From Corella eumyota (Eukaryota > Chordata > Ascidiacea > Phlebobranchia > Corellidae), in assembly GCA_963082875.1 (NCBI GenBank), contig OY720103.1, forward strand, positions 3,038,001 through 3,102,000: a DNA stretch of 64,000 bases. Reading direction: 5' to 3'. The notes below the pieces were generated by a model that made no database searches, was not told the DNA's origin, and saw only the letters and a program-made list of their open reading frames with translations. Within the stretch, counting starts at the first letter, position 1. Every line of letters begins with the position of its first letter. Of this stretch, positions 33,502 through 43,231 are shown one piece after another. The position numbers were made by a program, and so were the translations under genes.

Positions 33502-36500
33502 ATGAAATCGCTTGGTTTTTTGTTTTTATGTTTAATCTTAGTTGGAACTTTAATTGAAGAATGCAAAGGTTATAAAAGTTTGACATATTTTTTTTACATG
33601 TAAATTCTAGTAAAAAATATACCTTAAACATAACCGAGACATTTTATCTTAAAAAGGTTGTCACAAGATTCAGAGACGGAGACGGCAGGGTAGAACAAAA
33701 CGACAAGCAGGCGGCGACGTTTTAGAGTCTGCTGTTTGGAGACTATATTTTGCAGAGTGCATGGCCAGCATGGTAACGAATCTATTCAATTTTATTGCCA
33801 TCAAGACTGTATATGCAGTTTTAAACAAATTTCTTTATATTTAGATTGGTGATCCTAGGTTCAACTGGAACACTAATATCGACTTCACCGTCTTGGATTC
33901 TTTATGGTTTTTAGACACAGACCAAATCGCATGCAGGTAATGTCTTAGGTTTAAGTAGCATCACATACAGTCAAAGGGCACGGCCTGTTTAAAAGGTTGT
34001 TAAATACAGCTCACACATGTTCAATGGCATTCCGCAAAAATAGAGTGATTAAATCTTTATCCAAACTAATGAAATCTTAGGAGTATTTTTTAACTTTTAG
34101 TGCTGCGGTGAATACAGACACAGGAGCGTGTTGGAAATTTTTCCTGGGTTTATTTATCGACTCTACTTCCCCGTTTTTAGCTATCGGAAGAACCTGCATA
34201 GATTCTTTTGTAAATGATACGTCAATGGAGCCACCCGTATGTAAGTAAAATTTTACAGACTATACAATGGTAGTATTTATGTAAATTTATAGTGAATTGA
34301 TTTCTTTTAATTGACTAACATTTTAACAGCTATTATCAGCAATTAAGTATAATTACAATGTAGCCTACCTCAAGTCAGGTATTTTTTACATCGGTAATCT
34401 AAACAAAAGATAATAAAGAACTTCTTATTTGACACAAAAAATACATAAACATTATTTTTTTCAGTTCAATTTAGCATCAGAAAAAGGCGACAAGCGCCTA
34501 TATCTACAACACCTAGCAACGACACCAGGTCGGAATATTCGGAATGTATAAGTAATGGCACAACATTTTCTGCCGGAAGAGATCCATTAGAAATCGAACA
34601 ACTCACAAATTTTATAGAACTACATACAGCTACAAAGTACGTAAATATATATGATATCCAAATAAAAAAGTTCTATGGCTGTTTAACTTATACACAACTC
34701 AACCATGGTCAACGAACGTAATAACACCAAGGATTAAATTGTCATAGAGTTAAGTCGTCCAGAGTCTAGTTACCTTTATTCACCAACAAAAAATTATTTG
34801 ATTAGCTAAATATATTGCCTTTCTTTATTTAGTCAATGAACAAGTTTAATTATTGATAGCTATGGATTGTGCACATCAGATCAAATGGACGAATTTGCCG
34901 TTCCTAGTTGGCCCAGCAGGTTTCAGTCTTTGACAAGACCCGACTCCCCGTTACGTGAAAACATATTTTCTTGCAACCAGCAGTTTTTTCCGCCCCGTAA
35001 GTTGTGTTTTGCGTTTTGACATATAATGGTTTAGAGCTATGGCTTTAACCAGTATAATAAATAATAAACCCAACAACTTTATGATCACTTCGATCTTTAG
35101 CTAACTACTGGAGCAACTGGAGTCCATTTTCCCCGTGCCCGGTCTCGTGCGGACCTCTTTTGGGAGCCCAGAGGCGATCGCGGACCTGCCTTTCCGGAGT
35201 CGACGAGGGATTGGAATTACCCAACGAGGATTGTGATGGGCTTGGAGATGACGCAAGAACGTGCGGAGGACCATGTGGTAAAAATAGCAATAACATATTT
35301 CAATATTTATTTACTTTTTTGCCTTGCATCGGCTATATACTAAAACCCTATAAATTACAGCCTTAACCCTAAGTCATGTAGCATTTTATTTGTATTTAAG
35401 ACAATGTGTGGTCGGCATGGCAACAATGGTCTGAATGCAGCGCTACGTGCGGTACTGCAGGTTTTGAAAGACGTAGAAGAGGATGTCAGCTAGCTGCCGA
35501 CCTTGAGGTGCAACTTCGTCCAGACCAATGTGCTGGAGGGGAAGCGTCTCAACGAAGACCATGCGCACTGTTGTTACCTTGTGGTTGGTGAATTTTCGAT
35601 TAAAGGACATTAATTTTGTTATGCTTAAGATAATGGAAAACGTTTTACCTAAATTAAAAATAGAAGCTGGTAATAGAATTATCCAAAATCAAACGTAAAC
35701 TATTGGCTAAAAACTGCTAATCCTCCCTTGGCCTTTTTATAGACTGTCGATTTTTATTCTCTTTTTCACAGCCGATGCTTGGTCAACCTGGTCTCTATGG
35801 ACATCTTGTTCTGCTACATGTGGAGACGGGATTCAGACACGCGACCGATTCTGCACTTCGGGTGAAAACTCACCGATTCAGGTCCCGGTGTCAAATTGTC
35901 CCGGAGGCGATTTTGGTTCCCGGGTATGCGACCCCGTTTTACTTCTTTGTGAATCAACGTGGACGGACTGGTCACCGTTCGGGCCCTGTCTACAAAGTTG
36001 TACACGCACTAGGACCCGGTTCTGCGAACCAGATCCCGGTACTTGTCCCGGACCGGCTTTCGACACCGAATCTTGTAGCGGCGGTGCTTGCCCATCCTCG
36101 GTCCCTGTATTTTGGTTATGGGGTAACTGGGGGTCGTATGGGGTCTGTGTAAGATGTACCCAACGACGAACAAGACCCTGTAATTTACTGGGATTAACGC
36201 GAATACGATCCAGCCTTTGTGAACGTCTCTTCGGGAATTCGAATCATGAAGATCGAGATTGTCAAGGTTTGGAAATATTCTTTAAGAATTACCCATCGTT
36301 TAGTACGCATGGACCATAAAATAAATACTTATACGCATACTATTTGGTACGTAGAAGTTAGCCTTATAATTTAATATAAACCCTGTAATGTTGGTTTTCG
36401 CAAACAGTAAATTTTTGGAGCAGTTGGGGAGTTTGGACAGCTTGTCCTTCTTCTTGTACTCAGAATGTTCGCAAACGTACAAGAGAGTGTAGGTCGACTA

Positions 36501-37041
36501 GTGGTATGTTACACCCCCCTTCTGAATGCTGCGAAGGTCGCGATATCGGCGTAGAATCTTGTAGCGCCGTGTGTCGTAAGTTTGAGAAAATTCTACTTAC
36601 GCATAATAAAGACTATTTAGGTAATAAGTTTTCAATTTCGACATTTTTATACTCGAAATCAGTGAAAAATTCTAAATTGGCATCATAAGCCCTTTCTATA
36701 CTAAATTTTAAATAATACTTCAAACAATTGTAAATTATAAAATACCTTAAACTTTTTAAAGACAACCCAAACTTGCCTAGCTGGACAGAGTGGACAGCAT
36801 TTTCAGCCTGCGAAGTTTCAGGTAGCACCAACTGTACTGAAGTTGTAGTGGGAACTCAAAGAAAATCTAGATGTTGCTTCCGAGACGGGATGCAGGTATT
36901 TTTTCATGCTGAAAAATTTTTAATCTTAGAGTTACGTCAGCTTTACAAAATTAAGGTTTTTAAATTTATTTTCAGGTATCCGGGTCAGTCTGCGCCGGGA
37001 GTTCAACTAATACAGGAAGATGCTTTGTGCCTTGCTTGTAA
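33502..37041 (+). CDS. Secreted thrombospondin type-1 repeat protein
   Basis: Twelve exons (33502-33568, 33657-33772, 33845-33936, 34101-34240, 34465-34636, 34860-34996, 35101-35277, 35401-35583, 35772-36266, 36408-36575, 36762-36895, 36976-37041) give 648 aa. Residues 1-20 are a signal peptide (MKSLGFLFLCLILVGTLIEE). Two furin-like sites follow, RTKR|QA and RKRR|QA. Between and after them lies a Cys-containing N-terminal region I cannot assign. Then come seven TSR or TSR-like modules, starting WSNWSPFSPCPVSCG, WSAWQQWSECSATCG, WSTWSLWTSCSATCG, WTDWSPFGPCLQSC, an atypical FWLWGNWGSYGVC, WSSWGVWTACPSSC and WTEWTAFSAC. WxxW motifs are usual C-mannosylation sites. Most TSR exons are phase 1-1, as in shuffled extracellular modules. 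It could be properdin-like or a novel matrix protein. AATAAA at 37055-37060. Confidence 0.82.
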
Positions 37042-37256
37042 ATATGTGTATTACAATAAAACATTACGTAGTAACATGTTTAATTACGTTAAATAGCACA
37101 ATAAATATAACGAGTTTTTGTACCGGATATTCAATAGTGTAATTAATATACATCCGGCTGATAAAAATAACTAAATATAATCATAATAGTAATATATTGC
37201 GTGATTCTGTTTAAAAGAATTACATTTGTAACTGAGCTAAAGAGTTATTAACACAA

Positions 37257-37272
37257 TTATTCATATTTGATT
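37257..37272. repeat. Target-site duplication of the LINE, 3' side
   Basis: TTATTCATATTTGATT, identical to 42568-42583 at the other end of the element. It abuts the poly-T run that is the A-tail of the minus-strand insertion. Confidence 0.9.
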
Positions 37273-37418
37273 TTTTTTTTTTTTTTTTTTTTTTTAGCAA
37301 AAGTTTTTTTATTCGACATACAGTACAACACAGGAAAGAATAGCGTAGCACGTAGTAGTACATATTAAAAAACAAATATTAAAAATTTTAAATAGCTAAA
37401 TACAAACATAAACATAGT

Positions 37419-40310
37419 TTAAGGCAAAGTTGACCATTTTGTAAAAAATTTTTCCATTTTTTTAAATTTTTTATAACGATACAAATCACAATCTCTTAAG
37501 TTGGTTACAAAAAAAATAAGTTCCCTAATTGTTGGTGTCCGTTCAGCATATTTACAAATATAAACAATATATCTAGAGCATAATAATAATAAATTAATTA
37601 ACGAATGAGAGTGATCATGCGAGACCACTCCAAACAAACGTTCGCTGTTAGAAATAATTAAAGGAAGTCTTAATGTGGCCGCAATCCAGGATATGGCATC
37701 TTCCCAGAACACGTTGGTTACTGGGCATTTACAAAAAATATGGTAAATGGTCTCACTTTCGGCTTTACAAAAGGAACATACAGGCGTGGTCTTCACCCCA
37801 AACGCAAAGAGAGCATCGTTAGTAACTATGGCCCTAAGGTTTAATTTAATTTGAAAAGATCGCAATCTAGTCGTCAAACTTGTGTCCGCAGTTAGTTTAT
37901 AGACTGATTTCCATACGTGTTCGTTTAAACTCGGGTCGTTAATAGTAGATTGCCATTTTAATTTTTGTTTAATCGGAGTTTTTGTATTATTTAATTGGTA
38001 ATTGTAAATAGACTTAACTGTACCGCCGTATGTTTTAAGAAAAAGTAAAATATCATCTATGTATTTTAAACCTGAGCGCGTGTTATTGTTAAAATAAGAG
38101 TCGTCAACATATGGTAGCTTGGATTTTAGTTTTATATAAAAAATGTAATCGTCATTTGTATTTCCAATGTTATATTTTGAAACTAGGTCGCTAAATTCAA
38201 TGTGTTCGCCATTGTTTGTATATAGTTGTGAGAGGTCGGTCAATCCACGTTGTAGCCAGTTAGGGTTAAAGAGATATTTTCCTCGATATTTAGTGGTCTT
38301 ATTAAGAAATATTGGTTCGGCGACATCGTCAGGTGGTAACATTATTTTTAATAGTTGTGCTGTTGTTCGTAAGTTACGAAGCGGTAAAATCCTCGTTATG
38401 TCTTTATGGTTGTAAATCAGTTTGGAACACATCACATTCGCAATTGTTTGCAGGTTTCCTGACGCACTTTCTATGTTTTTCCATTGAGACTTAAAGTTCT
38501 TATCAAAGAGTTTTGCTGCCCAACGTGTGTATAAGGCTAAGATGTAACTTTCTATATCAATCATATTAATTCCTCCCTCTTTATAATGAAGATGTAGTGT
38601 TTCGCGTTTCACACGTTCCCATTTGGAACCCCAAATAAAAACAAACAATTTTCTTTTTAATTTTGCCAAAAAAGCCTTTGGTGGCAACACTGGTACAACG
38701 CTAAGTTTATATATTAAAGTAGGTATAACTAGGCTTTTGATTATCGTTGTTTTTCCGATTAAAGTAAGGCCCCGAGAGGACCAGATTTGGAGTATGTTTG
38801 CAATTTTGTTAAGTGTTTCGCTAAAGTTTAAGTTGAAGAATTGTTTATCACTAATGTATTTGGAAATCGGTATGCAAACGCCCAAATATTTAATGTTCTC
38901 CGACGGCCATTGAAGGCCAGCGGAGGCGAAGGGATGATCTTGGTTATTTCTACTTGCGCCAATATAAAAGGCTTGGCATTTTTCTATGTTCATCTTACAC
39001 CCGGAGATGTCCCCGAAAAGATTTACAGTTTCAAAGACTTTATCAAATTCATCCGAGTCACCATTGAGAAACACCAAAGTGTCATCAGCTAAGAGCGATA
39101 CTTTAAGCCGGTCTTCATTTATTTTAATACCTTGAATAGATTTGTTTATTCGTATTGCCGTTGCCAGACATTCTATGCAAAGAACAAACAGCGTTGGTGA
39201 TAACGGATCGCCCTGGCGCACCCCCCTCTGTATAGAAAAATAGCTGGATAGAAAATTATTATTGATAACTGAGCATTTAGGCCATCTATAAAATGTATTT
39301 AACCATGATAGTACATATGGGCCAAATCCAAATTGTATTAGAACCTCTTTCATGAAGACCCAGTCTAAGGTATCAAAAGCTTTATATATATCTAGGGCAA
39401 TAATCGCCCCAGGAAGATTTAAATTATCGACATAATCAATAACATTGAATATAAGTCTTAAATTTTCCCCTATATATCTGCCAGGTATAAACCCAGTCTG
39501 GTCTCGAGAGACTAGATCATCGATGTGCTGTTTAATTCTAGAGTTAATTAATTTAGCTAGTATTTTATAGTCTGCATTTAGTAGGGTTATAGGTCTATAG
39601 TTTATGGCCAAAAGAGTATCTTTGTTCGGTTTAGCTATTAAGGTAACCACACCTTGGCATTGAGATTCACTTAAAGTGCCGGTGGCCTGCGAATATTTAT
39701 AACATTTAAGTAATGGGTCCTGCAACTCTGACCAAAATTTTGAATAAAATTCAATAGGAAACCCATCAGGGCCAGGAGATTTGTTTGTTTTCATACTTTT
39801 CATGCTTTTATGGCACTCATTTTTACTTATAAGAGACTCGGTTGCAGTTCTTTGGGGCTCTGATAGCTTCGGCAGGTTAAGGTTTGTTAGAAAGTGTCGG
39901 ATTTTATCCAACGGATATATATCTTTTTTCCGAGCAAACAAGTTTTTATAAAATATCGAGAGCTCTTTTAAAATAGAATGTTGGTCCGTCAAAATGGAAT
40001 TTTGAACTTTTAATCGGTTAATAATTTTTTTATCTCCGTGGCGCTTTTCTAAATTTAAAAAATATTTCGTGTTCTTTTCACCTTCTTCCGCCCACTTTGC
40101 TCTAGACCGAACAATCGCGGCCTTTGTACGATTCATTGCTAGATTGTTAATTTTTTGTTTACAATTGTTAATTAGGCGCCATTGATTTTCGTTTTTTAAG
40201 GTTCCATCGTTAAGAAAGGAATTTTCCAGTTTAATTAATTCCGCTTCAAGGCGAATTTCCTGTTTAATAAATTGTTTACTTTTATATGAGGAATATGCAA
40301 TAGACACACC
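37419..40310 (-). CDS. LINE ORF2, reverse transcriptase portion
   Basis: About 963 codons in the same frame as the endonuclease portion and directly after the TGA at 40311-40313. Reverse transcriptase blocks seen: NKSPGPDGFPIEFY, YRPITLLNADYKILAK, DQTGFIPGRYIGENLRL, IALDIYKAFDTLDW with its catalytic Asp, QRGVRQGDPLSPTLF, and LLADDT (the F/Y-x-D-D box as LADD). Near the C-terminus is CSFCKAESETIYHIFCKC, the zf-RVT Cys/His motif typical of L1 and Tx1 ORF2. No other interruption was noticed in this portion. It needs the endonuclease upstream for full activity. Confidence 0.93.
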   Translation of the reverse strand, partial: GVSIAYSSYKSKQFIKQEIRLEAELIKLENSFLNDGTLKNENQWRLINNCKQKINNLAMNRTKAAIVRSRAKWAEEGEKNTKYFLNLEKRHGDKKIINRLKVQNSILTDQHSILKELSIFYKNLFARKKDIYPLDKIRHFLTNLNLPKLSEPQRTATESLISKNECHKSMKSMKTNKSPGPDGFPIEFYSKFWSELQDPLLKCYKYSQATGTLSESQCQGVVTLIAKPNKDTLLAINYRPITLLNADYKILAKLINSRIKQHIDDLVSRDQTGFIPGRYIGENLRLIFNVIDYVDNLNLPGAIIALDIYKAFDTLDWVFMKEVLIQFGFGPYVLSWLNTFYRWPKCSVINNNFLSSYFSIQRGVRQGDPLSPTLFVLCIECLATAIRINKSIQGIKINEDRLKVSLLADDTLVFLNGDSDEFDKVFETVNLFGDISGCKMNIEKCQAFYIGASRNNQDHPFASAGLQWPSENIKYLGVCIPISKYISDKQFFNLNFSETLNKIANILQIWSSRGLTLIGKTTIIKSLVIPTLIYKLSVVPVLPPKAFLAKLKRKLFVFIWGSKWERVKRETLHLHYKEGGINMIDIESYILALYTRWAAKLFDKNFKSQWKNIESASGNLQTIANVMCSKLIYNHKDITRILPLRNLRTTAQLLKIMLPPDDVAEPIFLNKTTKYRGKYLFNPNWLQRGLTDLSQLYTNNGEHIEFSDLVSKYNIGNTNDDYIFYIKLKSKLPYVDDSYFNNNTRSGLKYIDDILLFLKTYGGTVKSIYNYQLNNTKTPIKQKLKWQSTINDPSLNEHVWKSVYKLTADTSLTTRLRSFQIKLNLRAIVTNDALFAFGVKTTPVCSFCKAESETIYHIFCKCPVTNVFWEDAISWIAATLRLPLIISNSERLFGVVSHDHSHSLINLLLLCSRYIVYICKYAERTPTIRELIFFVTNLRDCDLYRYKKFKKMEKFFTKWSTLP

Positions 40311-41192
40311 TCACAGTACGCATTTCAGGGCATCCCATCTAATATGTGGCGTTGTATCGAGTTCCTGATTTTGTTTAAGATAGTTTTGAATTTCCTTTTT
40401 AATTAGGTTTATGTAATTTTCGTCTTCCAACAAGGATATATTAAGTTTCCAATACCCTTTACCCCGCGGTGTTGGGTCAAGCAACAGCGTTAATTTTACT
40501 ATTTTATGGTCTGATCTGACACTAGGTATGATATTAGCTTTAAGCGTTTTGTTTATTAAATTTGAAGAGGTTAGAAAGAAATCTATTCGACTTGCGACTT
40601 TTGGGTTATTTTGAATACGAGAAAAATTTAATAAATTGGGATGTTTTACTCTAAATATGTCATTAAGATTATATATTTGCATCAGCGAAATAAGTTTAGC
40701 ACGCGCTTGTTTGTTTGAGTGGGCTAAAGCGCCACCATGTTTATCCAGGTCGTTATTTAGTGTTAGGTTGAAATCTCCCGCAATTATCATATCATAACAT
40801 GTTAGTTTATCAATATTCGAAAATAAATTTGCAAAAAAATTTGGCTCGTCACTGTTTGGAGCATATATGCTAGCCAAGGTCAATCGTTCGTCATTAATTT
40901 TAATGTTTAGAATAATAAATCTACCGTCCGTATCCTTGATAACGTCATATATTTTATAATTTATAGTCCTAGACAAACAGATCGCAACGCCCTTGCTCCT
41001 ACTTGTGCCGTGCGACCATTCTATTTCGCCCCCAAATTCCATTTGCCATAGTTTTTGATCTTGCATAGTACAGTGAGTTTCTTGCAAACAAGCGATATGG
41101 ATTTTTTTATGTTTCAGAAAATTAAATACCGTTTTTCTTTTAAGTTTATCTTGGAGACCGGCCACATTATACGATACAATTGTTAAAACCAT
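40311..41192 (-). CDS. LINE ORF2, APE-type endonuclease portion
   Basis: Encodes 293 residues from ATG at 41192. The exonuclease-endonuclease-phosphatase fold motifs are all present: SYNVAGL (Asn), LQETH (catalytic Glu), SIYAPN, IAGDFNLTL (Asp/Asn), SRIDFFL and SDHKIV (catalytic His). It nicks target DNA to prime reverse transcription. It ends at TGA 40311-40313. The next codon continues in frame into the RT portion, so a single nonsense codon (perhaps a CGA to TGA transition, inferred) separates the two. Forty-three bases lie between the ORF1 stop and this ATG. Confidence 0.9.
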   Translation of the reverse strand: MVLTIVSYNVAGLQDKLKRKTVFNFLKHKKIHIACLQETHCTMQDQKLWQMEFGGEIEWSHGTSRSKGVAICLSRTINYKIYDVIKDTDGRFIILNIKINDERLTLASIYAPNSDEPNFFANLFSNIDKLTCYDMIIAGDFNLTLNNDLDKHGGALAHSNKQARAKLISLMQIYNLNDIFRVKHPNLLNFSRIQNNPKVASRIDFFLTSSNLINKTLKANIIPSVRSDHKIVKLTLLLDPTPRGKGYWKLNISLLEDENYINLIKKEIQNYLKQNQELDTTPHIRWDALKCVL

Positions 41193-41235
41193 ACTTATAT
41201 ATAAAAAAAAATCAATAAATAAACCTATAATACAA

Positions 41236-42558
41236 TCATGTTTTACTACCTTCTATTTTCCCGGCATCCGTATCCCTTTCAAACGTCATTCCACAGGGAC
41301 ATGTGTACGGCTTCTCCGAAGTGACGGTTACGGAGTAAATCTTGCCGCATTCACAATGTATGGTTTTTCCTACACAGATGTTATTAGTGCAGGCGCGACT
41401 TCTTGACTTCGGGGGCACAATGTTCATGTTGTTGCATGTATCAGATGCACATCTAAATGATCGCTTGTCACAGGTTACACAATCGTAAACCTGCTCATCA
41501 TTCACAGCTTCTCTTGAGTACTGCCTGCAGCAAGGGAGTTTTCTCATTGTACGATTGCATCTTACACATCCTATGATAGTTTTTTTAATTGGGACCAAAA
41601 ACCTTTCGTCGTCCGCGCAACACGCCGTCACTACATCATAATTCAAGTTGCAATTCCAGCAATGGAACTTATCGTTGGACTCCAGTATCCACGCCACTCT
41701 TTTGCAACCAGGGCAATCCACATTTATTTTGTTTTCGCTTAGGCTCAAAGCCTTGGGCCTTTTTCCTGTTTGAGGGGAGATGGTATCACGCCTACGTTTG
41801 TAGGTTACCTGTGTAAAAGTGTCATCTGCTTCGTTATCAGTGATGTTTATGTCAGTCTCGCACTCGTTCGGTTGTGATTCCTTATCGGCTTCTATTTTAT
41901 CTTTATTATTGCCGTCTGTAGAGTCTCGAGATAAAACTGATACGGACTGGCTTGCGCTTAATTTAGGGAACTCTCCTAACTTTTTAGGGCAATTAGCGAA
42001 TTTGTGTCCTTTTTCGTTGCAATTTTTACAAGTAAAAATTTGATTTTCATATGCCACAAACATCTCGTACCCCTCTATTTCGATATAGCTCGGAATTGTA
42101 TCTGGTTTTAAATCTTCTTTGTTCATCAGAATTGTACGAACTCCAGTTATAAGGTTTTTGCTGTCTTTACGAAAATAAACTTTGTGGACTTCCCCGAATC
42201 TTTCCGAGAATACTTCTTGGATTTTTTCGTTACTTAGCGGGATTGGCACCCATCCTAATGTAACTTTTATTTTGTCTGTATTGTAAAGTTTTATTCTGTA
42301 TATGCTGGCGTTGCATTTTTCGTTCAAATCTTCCGCTAAATCCACCACTAGTTTTCTTGTTTTGCAAGTTACATCTACCAAATTCCCTTTTCTTATCGAA
42401 ATTCCAACAAAGTTTTCTAGCGAGATGCTACTTTCTATCAAATAGTTTAGAAGGTCTTCCCTTGTGGTTCTTTTGACTGTTCTAAAGCTTAGACAGTTGG
42501 GCCTTTCTAGCCCATTGCTTGTCTCTTTTGCTAAGGCTTTAGCGTAGCTCATAACCAT
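41236..42558 (-). CDS. LINE ORF1, nucleic-acid-binding protein
   Basis: 440 residues, uninterrupted. The N-terminal half resembles the RRM-like region of Tx1/L1 ORF1 proteins (KVTLGWVPIPLSNEKIQEVF, GVRTILMNKEDL). A CCHC knuckle follows (CKNCNEKGHKFANC). The C-terminal third is unusual, with a run of paired-Cys motifs (CPGCK...CWNC, CVRC...PCC, CVTC, CTNNIC, HCECG, CPCG) that look like several tandem zinc ribbons. It likely packages element RNA; the role of the Cys-rich tail is not known to me. Confidence 0.88.
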   Translation of the reverse strand: MVMSYAKALAKETSNGLERPNCLSFRTVKRTTREDLLNYLIESSISLENFVGISIRKGNLVDVTCKTRKLVVDLAEDLNEKCNASIYRIKLYNTDKIKVTLGWVPIPLSNEKIQEVFSERFGEVHKVYFRKDSKNLITGVRTILMNKEDLKPDTIPSYIEIEGYEMFVAYENQIFTCKNCNEKGHKFANCPKKLGEFPKLSASQSVSVLSRDSTDGNNKDKIEADKESQPNECETDINITDNEADDTFTQVTYKRRRDTISPQTGKRPKALSLSENKINVDCPGCKRVAWILESNDKFHCWNCNLNYDVVTACCADDERFLVPIKKTIIGCVRCNRTMRKLPCCRQYSREAVNDEQVYDCVTCDKRSFRCASDTCNNMNIVPPKSRSRACTNNICVGKTIHCECGKIYSVTVTSEKPYTCPCGMTFERDTDAGKIEGSKT

Positions 42559-42567
42559 TTTTACTGT

Positions 42568-42583
42568 TTATTCATATTTGATT
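42568..42583. repeat. Target-site duplication of the LINE, 5' side
   Basis: TTATTCATATTTGATT, an exact match to 37257-37272, adjoining the 5' end of the element. Confidence 0.9.
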
Positions 42584-43231
42584 GTAAAGCACTGACGTAA
42601 ACAAGTTATATACGCCAACTAGCGCAAGAGGCCATAGCGACGAAAAAAGTTTCTATAAATAAAATTGAAAGGAGGGAAATCAGTTTAGGATTACGTCATA
42701 TTACGAGATTTAATCGGCCGCTTTTCTGCGTAAGAATTTTGGGCTTGGCGATACTTTGCTTGTCTTATAATCATAAACCGCCGGGGGATTATATTTATTT
42801 TGAACTAAGAATTTGTGGATTTTGTCAAGTTTAATAAAGGCAGAAGGCAGGTAGTTTAATTCCAAAAATTAAAAAATTGTGATCGTAAAATAAATCAATG
42901 AAAAGATGACGGTATGATATTAGTCAAAAGCAAGATAGTAAGTGTATGTAGCTAACTAAATTTAAACTGTAAAGATATAACTTCTAGCTGACCGACTTAA
43001 ACAAAAAATTAGGTTTATATGCCACCTATTTTAAGGTCGTTTTGGTTTGGTGATTTCAAAATATGCACTAACTTGTTAACCGCAAACAGGCAATGACCAT
43101 TTTTAATACTTTTAAATATACATAATCTGATAATACAAACTTCTAACTAATTTTTTTTTCTTTTCTTTTTTATGAAATCACAGCCAATAGAATAATGGTA
43201 GTAGTTGCTAACTATCCTGTAAAATTTGACA
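42584..43231. promoter_or_regulatory. Upstream region and likely 5' splice acceptor of PEDS1
   Basis: A long pyrimidine tract ends in TATGAAATCACAG at 43183, a strong acceptor 48 bases before the PEDS1 ATG; it could take a spliced leader or an upstream exon. An out-of-frame upstream ATG at 43195 opens a short frame that overlaps the real start. Nothing else is distinctive. Confidence 0.4.

Larger units (their letters stand above)
37273..42567 (-). mobile_element. Near-complete L1/Tx1-like LINE retrotransposon
   Basis: A 5.3-kb non-LTR element on the minus strand with an A-tail (poly-T at 37273-37295), ORF2 (APE endonuclease, reverse transcriptase, Cys-His motif) and ORF1 upstream. It is flanked by a perfect 16-bp target duplication, the mark of target-primed insertion. 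Intact duplications and long frames point to a recent event. Only about nine bases precede the ORF1 ATG, so either the leader is tiny or the 5' end is slightly truncated. ORF2 has one in-frame TGA (40311-40313). The insertion lies about 230 bases past the TSR gene stop and upstream of PEDS1. Clade placement (L1/Tx1) is inferred from RT motifs. Confidence 0.93.

Noticed and set aside
40311-40313. Selenocysteine codon at the LINE TGA, given EEFSEC nearby
   Set aside because: No SECIS is apparent and Sec is not expected in the linker between endonuclease and RT; a nonsense mutation is simpler.
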